Below are positions 10,348-18,145 of a stretch of 64,000 nucleotides of DNA, piece after piece (the stretch's first letter is position 1; the number at the start of each line of letters is the position of its first letter). This DNA is from Tenacibaculum dicentrarchi (GTDB lineage Bacteria; Bacteroidota; Bacteroidia; Flavobacteriales; Flavobacteriaceae). The position numbers and the translations under genes are program-made. Under the pieces are notes generated by a model. It searched no databases and was not told the origin of the DNA. It saw only the letters and a program-made list of their open reading frames with translations. Location of the stretch: contig NZ_OZ038524.1 in the NCBI RefSeq assembly GCF_964036635.1, positions 1,796,001 to 1,860,000 of the forward strand, written 5' to 3'.

Positions 10348-11790
10348 TTAATAATAAGTAAATCTACGAACTTTAGCAATATGTTTTGCTAAACGCATTA
10401 CTTGGTGCGAATATCCGTATTCGTTATCGTACCATACATAGATAACAATTGTATCGCCATCAGCGATGGTTGCTTTACTATCAAAAATTGAAGGAGCTGT
10501 AGTTCCAACAATATCCGAAGAAACTAATTCGTTATTCATTGAATATTGAATTTGCTCTACTAAATTACCCTCTAAAGCATATTGCTTCATAATAGCATTT
10601 ACCGCATCAACAGTTGTTGTAGTATTTAATTGTAAGTTTAAAATAGCTAACGAACCATTAGGAACTGGTACACGAATTGCGTTCGAAGTTAATTTACCTT
10701 CTAAAGCTGGTAATGCTTTTGCAACTGCTTTTCCTGCACCTGTTTCAGTAATTACCATGTTTAAAGCTGCTGCTCTACCTCTACGGTATTTACCGTGCAT
10801 ATTATCTACTAAGTTCTGATCATTCGTATACGCATGAATCGTTTCTAAGTGTCCTTTTTTAATTCCGAAGTTATCTTCTAAAACTTTTAAAACAGGTGTA
10901 ATTGCATTGGTAGTACATGAAGCTGCTGAGAAAATATCAACAACATCAGGATTATTTTCTTCGTGATTTACACCGTGAACAATATTAGGAATTCCTTTTC
11001 CTGGTGCAGTTAATAATACCTTACTAGCTCCTTTTGGAGTTAAATGACGGCTTAATGCTTCTTTATCTTTAAACGCTCCTGTGTTATCAATAATTAAGGC
11101 ATCGTTAATTCCGTAAGCAGTATAATCGATATCTTCTGGTTTCCCAGCAGAAATCATATATACGGTAGTTCCATTGATAATTAAGGCATTGTTATCGGTA
11201 TCTACCTCAACAGTTCCTAAGAAATCTCCGTGAACAGAATCGATACTTAATAACGACGCTCTTTTTTGTAAAACTGCTTCGTTAATTTCGCCACGAGTAA
11301 CAACAGCTCTTAATCTTAACTGAGAACCTTTACCCATTTTGCTCATTAACTCACGTGCTAATAAACGTCCGATACGTCCAAAACCGTATAAAACAACATC
11401 CTTTGGTGCAATTTCTGATGCTTTTGTTGCATCTTTTAATTTATTTTTTACAAAAGATAATTTATCAGTAGTCGCATCATCTTGTAAATGATATTCGTAC
11501 GCTAATTTACCGATATCTAATTTTGATGCTGGTAATTCAATATTTTGTATTGCTTTTGCTATTTCTAGAGCATCGTTAATTGAAATTGGCTTTGCTACAA
11601 ACTCTTTAGCATAGTCGATTAAGTTTAAAACCTCACTCGCTCTTTTATCTACTAAAGGATTTCTAAATAAAACTAATTCGATTGATTTATCGTACCATAA
11701 ATCGTTCACGATATTAATAAATTCAACGGTAGCACGTCTTACTTGCGCTTGATCTACTACTTCTTTTTCGTAATTTGTTATTGTTGACAT
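10348..11790 (-). CDS. Glyceraldehyde-3-phosphate dehydrogenase, long form
   Basis: Oxidises glyceraldehyde 3-phosphate to 1,3-bisphosphoglycerate in glycolysis, or the reverse in gluconeogenesis. At 480 residues it carries an extension of about 130 residues ahead of the Rossmann fold (YGFGRIGR), as in a long GAPDH class found in Bacteroidota and some Proteobacteria. The catalytic cysteine is C292 in SAASCTTN, followed by HAYTNDQNLVDN, and VWYDNEYGYSHQV is near the end. Cofactor preference cannot be read safely. The gene is monocistronic, with a -7 element upstream and a terminator downstream. A second, short-form GAPDH may exist elsewhere in the genome. Confidence 0.93.
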   Translation of the reverse strand: MSTITNYEKEVVDQAQVRRATVEFINIVNDLWYDKSIELVLFRNPLVDKRASEVLNLIDYAKEFVAKPISINDALEIAKAIQNIELPASKLDIGKLAYEYHLQDDATTDKLSFVKNKLKDATKASEIAPKDVVLYGFGRIGRLLARELMSKMGKGSQLRLRAVVTRGEINEAVLQKRASLLSIDSVHGDFLGTVEVDTDNNALIINGTTVYMISAGKPEDIDYTAYGINDALIIDNTGAFKDKEALSRHLTPKGASKVLLTAPGKGIPNIVHGVNHEENNPDVVDIFSAASCTTNAITPVLKVLEDNFGIKKGHLETIHAYTNDQNLVDNMHGKYRRGRAAALNMVITETGAGKAVAKALPALEGKLTSNAIRVPVPNGSLAILNLQLNTTTTVDAVNAIMKQYALEGNLVEQIQYSMNNELVSSDIVGTTAPSIFDSKATIADGDTIVIYVWYDNEYGYSHQVMRLAKHIAKVRRFTYY

Positions 11791-11826
11791 AGTTGTGTGT
11801 TAACTAAATTTTAAAAAAATTTCCTA

Positions 11827-11834
11827 CAAAAATA
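11827..11834 (-). promoter_or_regulatory. -7 promoter element for the GAPDH gene
   Basis: On the minus strand the sequence is TATTTTTG, matching TAnnTTTG, about 36 nt before the GAPDH start codon. No good -33 element was found. Confidence 0.4.
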
Positions 11835-11881
11835 AGAATTTCAAATGGCTTACTTAGGGTTTTATAAAATAAAAACATCTT

Positions 11882-13270
11882 TTAAAAACGATAGCGTTCA
11901 ATTTTTCCACTAGGGCTTAATAACTCTAAATACATTTGCGCTTCGCCTGTATAGGTATCTAATATTGAAACCGCCTGCGAAGCTCCCTGCACCTCTTTTC
12001 CGTTTATTTTTGTTAAAATATACCCTTCGCCTACTTTATAATATTGAAATCCTTTATTATTTGTCCTTGTTATTTTCGCCCCACTTTTTAGCTTGTATTT
12101 CTTTTTTTCTTCGGATGTTAAATCCTTTAGCTGCACCCCAAAAGAAAGCGATGTAAAAGTATCTTTTTTACCTAATTTTACATTTTTAGTTAAAACCTTG
12201 TCATTTCTAAGTACGGTTACACTCACATATTCCCCTGGTCGTTTTGCCGTTAATTGTCCTTTTAAATCAGAAAACTTCGCTATTTTAACAGCATTTACTT
12301 TGGTGATAATATCGCCCTGTTGCAAACCTGCTTTTTTAGCCTCACTATTATTTGTAATTGCGCCTATTTTTACGCCTTCAATATCTTTAACAGTTGCATC
12401 AATACTGATGCCTAATATTGCCTGTTGTACAATTCCGAATTCTAATAAATCATCTACCACCTTTTTAGCAATATTAGAAGGTACAGCAAACGAATACCCT
12501 ATAAAAGAACCTGTTTTTGATGAAATTGCCGTATTAATTCCAATTAATTCACCACGAGTGTTTACCAAAGCTCCTCCACTATTTCCTGGGTTTACAGCCG
12601 CATCGGTTTGAATAAAAGCTTCAATATTTTTATTTCCGTCTAAATCACGCCCTTTGGCGCTTACAATTCCTGCCGTTACAGTCGATGTTAAATTATATGG
12701 ATTACCAACGGCTAAAACCCACTCGCCTATTTTGGCATTATCGGAATTTCCGAAAGCTAAATTAGGTAACGCTTCATCCGTTTCAACTTTTAGCAAGGCG
12801 ATGTCATTGCTTTTATCGGCACCAATTAAAACTGCTTTTAATTTTTTTCGATTATTTAGGGTAATTTCAATATCTGTAGCACCTGCTATTACATGATTAT
12901 TGGTAATAATATAGCCATCTGGCGAAATAATAACCCCGCTACCCGTTCCTACTTGCTGATATTTTTGTGTTTCATTTCTTCCAAAAAGTTGCGCATACGG
13001 ATTGCGTTGTGTTCTTACCGCCGTATTTTTAACATGCACCACAGCATGTACCGTTTTTGATGCTGCCTGAGTAAAATCGGTTGGAGCTGCTATTGAATTA
13101 ACCACTGTTGGCATATAATTTACAGGCGTTGTTTGTAAAGCTTCTGCTTGATTTTCAATTTTATTTTCGGCAGTATTTATTAACTGCTGTTCAAGTACTA
13201 TTTTATAGCCTGCAAGTGTTATTACACCGCCTATTACTGCTATCCCTAAGGTTTTAAGTGTTTTTATCAT
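11882..13270 (-). CDS. Periplasmic Do-like serine protease (HtrA/DegP family)
   Basis: Degrades or refolds damaged envelope proteins. 462 residues with an N-terminal membrane anchor or uncleaved signal (about 8-25). The trypsin-like domain has the catalytic triad H126 (TNNHVIAGA), D156 (SNDIALLKV) and S231 (NPGNSGGALVN). A PDZ domain follows at about 275-370 (ILGISIDATVKDIEGV, GLQQGDIITKVNAVKI), and a second, shorter PDZ-like domain ends the protein. The start fits the signal anchor and lies about 23 nt after a well-formed promoter. The gene is divergent from dapF. Confidence 0.95.
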   Translation of the reverse strand: MIKTLKTLGIAVIGGVITLAGYKIVLEQQLINTAENKIENQAEALQTTPVNYMPTVVNSIAAPTDFTQAASKTVHAVVHVKNTAVRTQRNPYAQLFGRNETQKYQQVGTGSGVIISPDGYIITNNHVIAGATDIEITLNNRKKLKAVLIGADKSNDIALLKVETDEALPNLAFGNSDNAKIGEWVLAVGNPYNLTSTVTAGIVSAKGRDLDGNKNIEAFIQTDAAVNPGNSGGALVNTRGELIGINTAISSKTGSFIGYSFAVPSNIAKKVVDDLLEFGIVQQAILGISIDATVKDIEGVKIGAITNNSEAKKAGLQQGDIITKVNAVKIAKFSDLKGQLTAKRPGEYVSVTVLRNDKVLTKNVKLGKKDTFTSLSFGVQLKDLTSEEKKKYKLKSGAKITRTNNKGFQYYKVGEGYILTKINGKEVQGASQAVSILDTYTGEAQMYLELLSPSGKIERYRF

Positions 13271-13296
13271 CTTTTTTATGCGTATAATGTTTATAC

Positions 13297-13325
13297 CAAA
13301 GATAAGATTTAAACAACTGCAACAA
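13297..13325 (-). promoter_or_regulatory. Promoter of the htrA-like gene (-33 TTG, -7 TATCTTTG)
   Basis: On the minus strand a TTG (13325-13323) and TATCTTTG (13304-13297) are separated by 18 nt, which fits the Bacteroidota primary-sigma consensus (TTG, about 19 nt, TAnnTTTG). The predicted transcript start near 13293 gives a leader of about 23 nt. Confidence 0.6.
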
Positions 13326-13393
13326 ATCTGTTTAACGTCATTTTAACGGAGTTTAACCTGTATTTAACACTTCTATTTAGTTGATAAAATATG

Positions 13394-13401
13394 TATATTT
13401 G
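13394..13401 (+). promoter_or_regulatory. -7 element directly in front of dapF
   Basis: TATATTTG matches TAnnTTTG. Only 6 nt separate it from the dapF ATG at 13408, so the transcript would begin at or within about 3 nt of the start codon. This argues against the upstream in-frame TTG at 13381, which lies inside the promoter. Confidence 0.5.
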
Positions 13402-13407
13402 CTTTCT

Positions 13408-14181
13408 ATGAATTTACAATTTTACAAATACCAAGGAACAGGAAACGATTTTGTTATTATCGATAATCGAAACGAGAATTTCCCTAAAAACGATGCAAAA
13501 TTAATTAGCAAACTATGTCATCGACATTTTGGTGTTGGTGCCGATGGTGTTATTCTTCTAGAAAATGATGCTATCACCGATTTTAAAATGTTTTATTTTA
13601 ATGCCGATGCAAGCCAAACCATGTGTGGAAATGGCGGACGCTGTGCAGTCGCTTTTGCCAAAGAATTAGGTATTATTGATACAGAAACAACTTTTACCGC
13701 TTTTGATGGCGAACATTATGCCCAAATAAATAACGGTATCGTTTCTTTACAGATGATAAATGTAAATGAAATTATTATCAAACAACATGCTGTTTTTGCC
13801 AATACTGGTACGCAACATCATGTTGAGTTAGTCGATAATTTAGACAATTACCCTGTTTTTGAAAATGGTAAAAAAATCAGATATAACGACTACGGAGCTC
13901 AAGGAACTAACGTAAATTTTGTACAGCAAATAAACAAGAATACTTTTAGAGTTCGAACCTACGAAAAAGGTGTAGAAGATGAAACCTTAGCTTGCGGAAC
14001 AGGTGTTACGGCTGTTGCCATTGCTATGCACGCTACCAAAAAAACTACAGATAATATAATTAGCTTACCTGTTCAAGGTGGTTTATTAGAAGTTAGTTTT
14101 AATGAAAAAGACGGAAATTATACCGATATTTTCTTAAAAGGAAAAGCCGAATTGGTTTTTAAAGGAGCAATTAAAATTTAA
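13408..14181 (+). CDS. dapF: Diaminopimelate epimerase
   Basis: Interconverts LL- and meso-diaminopimelate for peptidoglycan and lysine synthesis. With the ATG at 13408 the protein has 257 residues and begins MNLQFYKYQGTGNDFVIID, the conserved family N-terminus; an in-frame TTG at 13381 would add nine residues that overlap the promoter. The two catalytic cysteines are C73 (MCGNGGRC) and C196 (LACGTG). It is the first gene of a compact run with a GNAT acetyltransferase (6 nt downstream) and mltG. Its -7 promoter element abuts the start codon. Confidence 0.95.
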   Translation: MNLQFYKYQGTGNDFVIIDNRNENFPKNDAKLISKLCHRHFGVGADGVILLENDAITDFKMFYFNADASQTMCGNGGRCAVAFAKELGIIDTETTFTAFDGEHYAQINNGIVSLQMINVNEIIIKQHAVFANTGTQHHVELVDNLDNYPVFENGKKIRYNDYGAQGTNVNFVQQINKNTFRVRTYEKGVEDETLACGTGVTAVAIAMHATKKTTDNIISLPVQGGLLEVSFNEKDGNYTDIFLKGKAELVFKGAIKI

Positions 14182-14187
14182 TTTAAA

Positions 14188-14724
14188 ATGACAACTTTAA
14201 AAGGCGATGTTCTAAATTTAAGAGCCATCGAACCCGAAGATTTAGCCTTTCTTTTTGCTATAGAAAACAACGAGTCTTTTTGGGAAGTTAGCCACACACA
14301 AGCGCCATTTTCACGATTTATTTTAAAACAATATCTCGAAAATGCACATTTAGATATTTATCAGGCAAAGCAATTGCGGTTGGTTATTGAAGTAAGTACT
14401 AAAAGTGAAGATAAAAAAGAAGCTATCGGAATGATTGATCTTTTTGATTTTAATCCGCAGCATAAAAGAGCGGGTGTCGGTATTTTAATTCATCCGAAGT
14501 ATCAAAAAAAAGGACTTGCCTTTGAAGCACTAAAACTATTAATAAACTATTGTTTTACACATTTGCAATTGCATCAATTATATGCAAATATTACTGCGGA
14601 TAACAAAAATAGTATTCGGCTGTTTACAAAACATAATTTTAAACAAATCGGCATCAAAAAAGAGTGGATTTTTACTAACGGAACTTATAAAGACGAAATT
14701 TTATTTCAATTAATTCATATATAA
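14188..14724 (+). CDS. GNAT-family N-acetyltransferase (RimJ/RimL-like)
   Basis: A 178-residue acetyltransferase of the Acetyltransf_3 type. It starts LKGDVLNLRAIEPEDL, has the acetyl-CoA binding loop region at HKRAGVGILIHPKYQKKGLA (about 92-112), and ends with the ADNKNSIRLFTKHNF segment typical of ribosomal-protein or small-molecule acetylases. The substrate is unknown; protein N-termini or amines such as spermidine are possibilities. It sits between dapF and mltG and is probably cotranscribed with them. Confidence 0.85.
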   Translation: MTTLKGDVLNLRAIEPEDLAFLFAIENNESFWEVSHTQAPFSRFILKQYLENAHLDIYQAKQLRLVIEVSTKSEDKKEAIGMIDLFDFNPQHKRAGVGILIHPKYQKKGLAFEALKLLINYCFTHLQLHQLYANITADNKNSIRLFTKHNFKQIGIKKEWIFTNGTYKDEILFQLIHI

Positions 14725-14753
14725 TTTCAGAAATAATTTTATCAAAAACAACT

Positions 14754-15782
14754 ATGAAAAAAAAAATAATATACGGAATTATCGCCTCGATATTTTTAAT
14801 CGGTGGATTTATTGGTTTTAATCTTTATCAGAAAATTTACGCAAAAGCAATTACTAAAAATGGGGCTATTTATATAAAAAATACCGATACTTTTGAAGAT
14901 GTAAAAAAACAGCTTGCTACTTATATTGCCAAACCTCAACATTTTATTTGGGTTGCCAACATCAAAAAGTTTACAAAACCTAAAGGTGGAAAATATCAGC
15001 TGAAAAAAGGCATGAATTTAAACAATCTTGTAAATTTACTTAGAAGCGGAAATCAAACACCGATAAAACTGTCTTTTAACAACCAAGATTCCTTAGAAAA
15101 ATTAGCTGGAAGAATTGCCCAACAAATTGAAGCTGACTCGGTTTCTTTAGTAAACGCAATGACAGATGCTACTTTTTTATCAGAAAATAATTTTAATCAA
15201 AAAAATGCCTTAGCAATGTACATTCCTAACAGCTATGAATTTTATTGGAATACATCTGCTGAAAAATTTCGCAATAAAATATTGCGTGAATACAAGCGTT
15301 TTTGGAACTCATCAAGATTAGAAAAAGCGAAAAAATTAAACTTATCAAAAAAAGAAGTGAGTACCTTGGCATCAATAGTTCAAAAAGAAACTGCGCAAAA
15401 AAGTGAACGCCCAATTGTGGCTGGGTTGTATTTAAACAGGTTAAGAGATGGTTGGCCATTACAAGCCGATCCTACGATAATTTATTGCATCAAACAGCTA
15501 AAAGGAGACGATTTTGTCGTAAAACGTGTTTTAACTAAAGATTTAGAAATTGAATCGGCTTATAATACGTATAAAAATACGGGCTTACCGCCTACTTTAA
15601 TTGCGATGCCTGATGTTTCGGCGATTGATGCGGTTTTAAATTACAAAAAACATAATTACTATTATATGTGTGCGAGTGTTACAAAAATTGGTTTTCATGA
15701 TTTTGCAAATTCATTAGCGCAACACAACAGAAATGCGTTTAAATATCAACGTTGGATTAGTAAACGAGGAATAAATAGGTAG
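14754..15782 (+). CDS. mltG: Endolytic murein transglycosylase MltG
   Basis: Cleaves nascent glycan strands in the periplasm, setting their length. 342 residues: one N-terminal membrane helix (about 4-24), a LysM-like subdomain, then the YceG catalytic domain. The catalytic glutamate is E212 in ASIVQKETAQ, followed by the signature GLYLNRLRDGWPLQADPT and YNTYKNTGLPPTLIAMP. It is the last gene of the dapF run. Its stop nearly touches the stop of the convergent receptor remnant, with 4 nt between. Confidence 0.95.
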   Translation: MKKKIIYGIIASIFLIGGFIGFNLYQKIYAKAITKNGAIYIKNTDTFEDVKKQLATYIAKPQHFIWVANIKKFTKPKGGKYQLKKGMNLNNLVNLLRSGNQTPIKLSFNNQDSLEKLAGRIAQQIEADSVSLVNAMTDATFLSENNFNQKNALAMYIPNSYEFYWNTSAEKFRNKILREYKRFWNSSRLEKAKKLNLSKKEVSTLASIVQKETAQKSERPIVAGLYLNRLRDGWPLQADPTIIYCIKQLKGDDFVVKRVLTKDLEIESAYNTYKNTGLPPTLIAMPDVSAIDAVLNYKKHNYYYMCASVTKIGFHDFANSLAQHNRNAFKYQRWISKRGINR

Positions 15783-15786
15783 TTTT

Positions 15787-16335
15787 TTAAAATCGATATT
15801 CCAAGCCTATTAATATAGTTCTTGGTAATAAATTATAAGCTGTTGTTGAGCTTCCGATATCGCTTATATTCGAATTTATAAATTGTTTCTTATTCAATAA
15901 ATTTTTCGCTACTAAATTTAGTGTTAATTTATCTTTAAGCACGGTATAAGTGCTTTGAAAATCTAGAAAAGTATAGTTGTTGTTTACTTTTAAGTTTCCA
16001 AAGGAATAATTCGATAATTTTATTTTAGAATTAAATATATCGTTAAATATAAAGAACATATCGACAAAGCTTATAGTATCTAGAAACGAATTATTCTTTA
16101 TAGTTTTTATCTGAATATTTTTCCATGTTGTTCCTAAGTGATAATTAAACAAACCTCTAAAACTCGAGCGCAACTCGAAACCGTAATTATAATTTTTTGT
16201 TATTATCTCTCTTAAACGAGCATTGTTAATAGTGTTTTTATAGTCACTTTTAACATAGCCTGTTTTTAGTTTTAAAATTGAGTTAATAAACGTAAAATAA
16301 TAGTCGGCATTTGCTGTAATTCCTATAATGTTATT
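15787..16335 (-). pseudogene. C-terminal beta-barrel remnant of a TonB-dependent receptor
   Basis: The minus strand is open from about 16335 to a stop at 15787 without a proper start. It reads ITANADYYFTFINSILKLKTGY, KNYNYGFELRSSFRGLFNYHLGTTW and ends LLPRTILIGLEYRF, the final barrel strands and terminal aromatic of an outer-membrane receptor. Only ~180 of an expected 800-900 residues remain. The upstream GLPGLI reading frame runs into it in another frame and ends in what looks like the same receptor's N-terminal regulatory domain, so the middle of the receptor gene has been deleted. It cannot make a working receptor. Confidence 0.8.
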
Positions 16336-17057
16336 TTATTGTCTTGAAGAATAACATTTTTAGCTATCCTTTCTTGTGTTTTATCAACAAGTACATCAAC
16401 TATTAATTTTTTATAAGCCAACGAAGAAAATATTAATAAATAATCTCCTTGTTTAACTTTACCGAAAGAATAATACCCTTTTTCATAGGGTACTTTTAAA
16501 ATTGTATTTGTAGGGTATTTAATTTTACTTGCCCTCCATTTAAAAGTATTTGTTATATCAGATATTTCTAAGATTAAACCTGGCAATCCATTAAATTTCC
16601 ATGGACCAAAAGAAAAAGGTAATTGTATCGTGTACCAAGCAGTATAATTTCTTCCCCTAAAACTAACTGTAGCTTTACTACAATTATAATTTGCAATTTT
16701 TTTTGTTTCTGTATGTGCTATTTTCCAATCCATTTTTGGAACCTCTTCAGTTATTTCATAGATATCATCTTTTCTAATATCATAGCTAATAAGTGTATTG
16801 TTTTTTTTATTGGTTACTCTATAAATATCAATTCTATCGCCACCAATAGTAATTTCACCTGATGAATTTGATGCTGATTTCCCACCGGTATTTAATCTGT
16901 CTAAAAAAGTTTTAAATATAGCTGTTTCATTATCACAGTTTAATACTCCTATTGTTTCTTGATACCTATAATTATCGTAAAAATCATACTCGATAGTTAT
17001 CTTATTTTGTTGTGAAAACCCCAGTAGAGGTATAAATAATAGTAATATAAATTTCAT
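16323..17057 (-). CDS. GLPGLI-family protein fused to a receptor regulatory-domain fragment
   Basis: 244 residues with a signal peptide (about 1-16, cleaved before QQNK). The GLPGLI-family body ends with the name-giving motif at residues 157-162. From about residue 195 the sequence (YYSFGKVKQGDYLLIF, then SSLAYKK) no longer resembles the family. It looks like the end of a CarboxypepD_reg domain, as found at the N-terminus of TonB receptors, and the protein stops soon after. The normal last ~60 residues of a GLPGLI protein are missing. I infer a deletion fusion of a GLPGLI gene with its downstream receptor gene. Whether the product is stable is unknown. GLPGLI proteins are exported and of uncertain function. 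Confidence 0.75.
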   Translation of the reverse strand: MKFILLLFIPLLGFSQQNKITIEYDFYDNYRYQETIGVLNCDNETAIFKTFLDRLNTGGKSASNSSGEITIGGDRIDIYRVTNKKNNTLISYDIRKDDIYEITEEVPKMDWKIAHTETKKIANYNCSKATVSFRGRNYTAWYTIQLPFSFGPWKFNGLPGLILEISDITNTFKWRASKIKYPTNTILKVPYEKGYYSFGKVKQGDYLLIFSSLAYKKLIVDVLVDKTQERIAKNVILQDNKITL

Positions 17058-17117
17058 TTTTTTATTATAAAAGAGATTTTACATCTTTTTAACATGTAAA
17101 ATCTCTAGCGTTAATTA

Positions 17118-17411
17118 TTATTTATCTAATTTATTTAATAAATCAGACAGTAGTTTTCGACAATCTTTCGCCGTTTCTGTCTTTAGCACCTTTTTAAATA
17201 CCGTTTGCCCTGTTTTATTATTCTTAATAAGAATACTACAGTCTCCACTAATGTCATTATAACTAACAAATAAAGTAGTTTTAGTCTCTTTTTCAATAAA
17301 ATTTAATGTTTTAGATAATTTAATGTTTTTATCATCTATTTTTTCTAAACCTACAGCATTCGCTGATACAAAAGCACCTAAAAATAGTGCTGTTAACAAT
17401 ACTTTTTTCAT
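17118..17411 (-). CDS. Small secreted protein of unknown function
   Basis: 97 residues with a clear signal peptide (MKKVLLTALFLGAFVSANA, cleavage about residue 19-20). The mature part is Lys-rich and holds two cysteines (GDCSI and KDCRK), which could form a disulfide. It is followed 60 nt later by the GLPGLI chimera on the same strand and is divergent from the XRE regulator. I recognise no family. A possible -7 element (TAGCTTTG on the minus strand) lies at 17497-17504. Confidence 0.65.
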   Translation of the reverse strand: MKKVLLTALFLGAFVSANAVGLEKIDDKNIKLSKTLNFIEKETKTTLFVSYNDISGDCSILIKNNKTGQTVFKKVLKTETAKDCRKLLSDLLNKLDK

Positions 17412-17480
17412 AATTTAAAATTTAATAAAATATTTACTTAACTTATGAATTATTTATATTCAACCATAAGATTGCTGACT

Positions 17481-17492
17481 ACATTGCAATGT
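17481..17492. repeat. 12-bp perfect palindrome ACATTGCAATGT
   Basis: A short perfect dyad in the intergenic region between the small secreted protein and the XRE regulator, near the inferred transcript start of the minus-strand gene. It could be a protein-binding site but is short enough to be chance. Confidence 0.3.
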
Positions 17493-17540
17493 GCCACAAA
17501 GCTATTTAATTAGAATCATTATAACTGAATAATCTAACTC

Positions 17541-17576
17541 CTTTTCCGATTAAGGGTTAACCCTTAATCGGAAAAG
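17541..17576. promoter_or_regulatory. 36-bp perfect palindrome, candidate operator of the XRE gene
   Basis: Bases 17541-17558 and 17559-17576 are exact reverse complements with no spacer (centre GGGTTAACCC). It lies 47 bp upstream of the XRE regulator start and between divergent genes, so it cannot be a terminator for either. A near-match -7 element (TTACTTTG, 17597-17604) would put the dyad over the -33 region. An autoregulatory operator bound by the XRE dimer is the simplest reading. Confidence 0.55.
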
Positions 17577-17622
17577 CTATTCTAATAATAATACCTTTAC
17601 TTTGAATTAAAATAAAAAAAAC

Positions 17623-17838
17623 ATGAAAAGCTCAATAGAAACTAAAATGAGTTTAATTTTAAATAAATTAAAAAAAGAACGCTTAAAAACAGGCTTATCT
17701 CAATGGGACTTTGGAGAAAAAATTGGGCTGAGTCAAAATGCGTATTACAAGCTAGAAACAGGAAAAGCTAAGTTAGATTTATATCGCTTTTTAAATATTT
17801 GTAAAGTACTAGATATTGAACCTTCATCTTTTTTCTAA
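17623..17838 (+). CDS. XRE-family transcriptional regulator
   Basis: A 71-residue, single-domain HTH_3 protein. The helix-turn-helix spans about residues 20-60: KTGLSQWDFGEKIGLSQNAYYKLETGK, then LYRFLNICKVLDIEPSSFF. There is no ligand or dimerisation domain beyond it. ATG at 17623 is preferred; an internal ATG (MSLIL) would remove eight residues. A 36-bp palindrome precedes the gene and a terminator follows it, so it is probably a self-regulated single-gene unit. Its other targets are unknown; the divergent small secreted protein is the obvious candidate. Confidence 0.85.
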   Translation: MKSSIETKMSLILNKLKKERLKTGLSQWDFGEKIGLSQNAYYKLETGKAKLDLYRFLNICKVLDIEPSSFF

Positions 17839-18145
17839 AAAATTGCAAACGCAAATTATACGTTAGCAAAACATTAAATAAAAATTACATATACCCAAAA
17901 CACCCTGAAATGCTTTAAGTCATTTCAGGGTGTTTTATTTTAAAAAAATATTAAAATCCTAAAACTAAACGCTATTTTATTAACAATCAATCAAAATAAG
18001 CTGTTTTTATTGCGTTTTTATAGCAAAAAAACAATTTAATATTACATATAGCTAATATTGTACTAATGTTAATATTATATTAAAACTAAATTTACATCAA
18101 AATAAAATACCTTTTATCAATACTCTTTAAAATACCTTTCAATTT
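17839..18145 (+). other. 307-nt gap: terminator of XRE gene and leader of the M9 protease
   Basis: Apart from the terminator at 17897-17941 the gap is very A/T-rich and holds no ORF. I see no convincing TAnnTTTG element in front of the protease start, so its promoter cannot be placed. Confidence 0.5.
17897..17941 (+). terminator. Rho-independent terminator after the XRE gene
   Basis: A 16-bp perfect stem (17897-17912 with 17921-17936, core CACCCTGAAATG) with an 8-nt loop, followed by a T-rich stretch. Confidence 0.85.

Noticed and set aside
12093..12611. 172-residue plus-strand frame within the htrA-like gene
   Set aside because: Antisense to well-conserved PDZ and protease sequence; no promoter and no recognisable domain.
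13381..13407. Upstream TTG start for dapF
   Set aside because: The extra nine residues are not part of the conserved N-terminus, and the codons coincide with the -7 promoter element.
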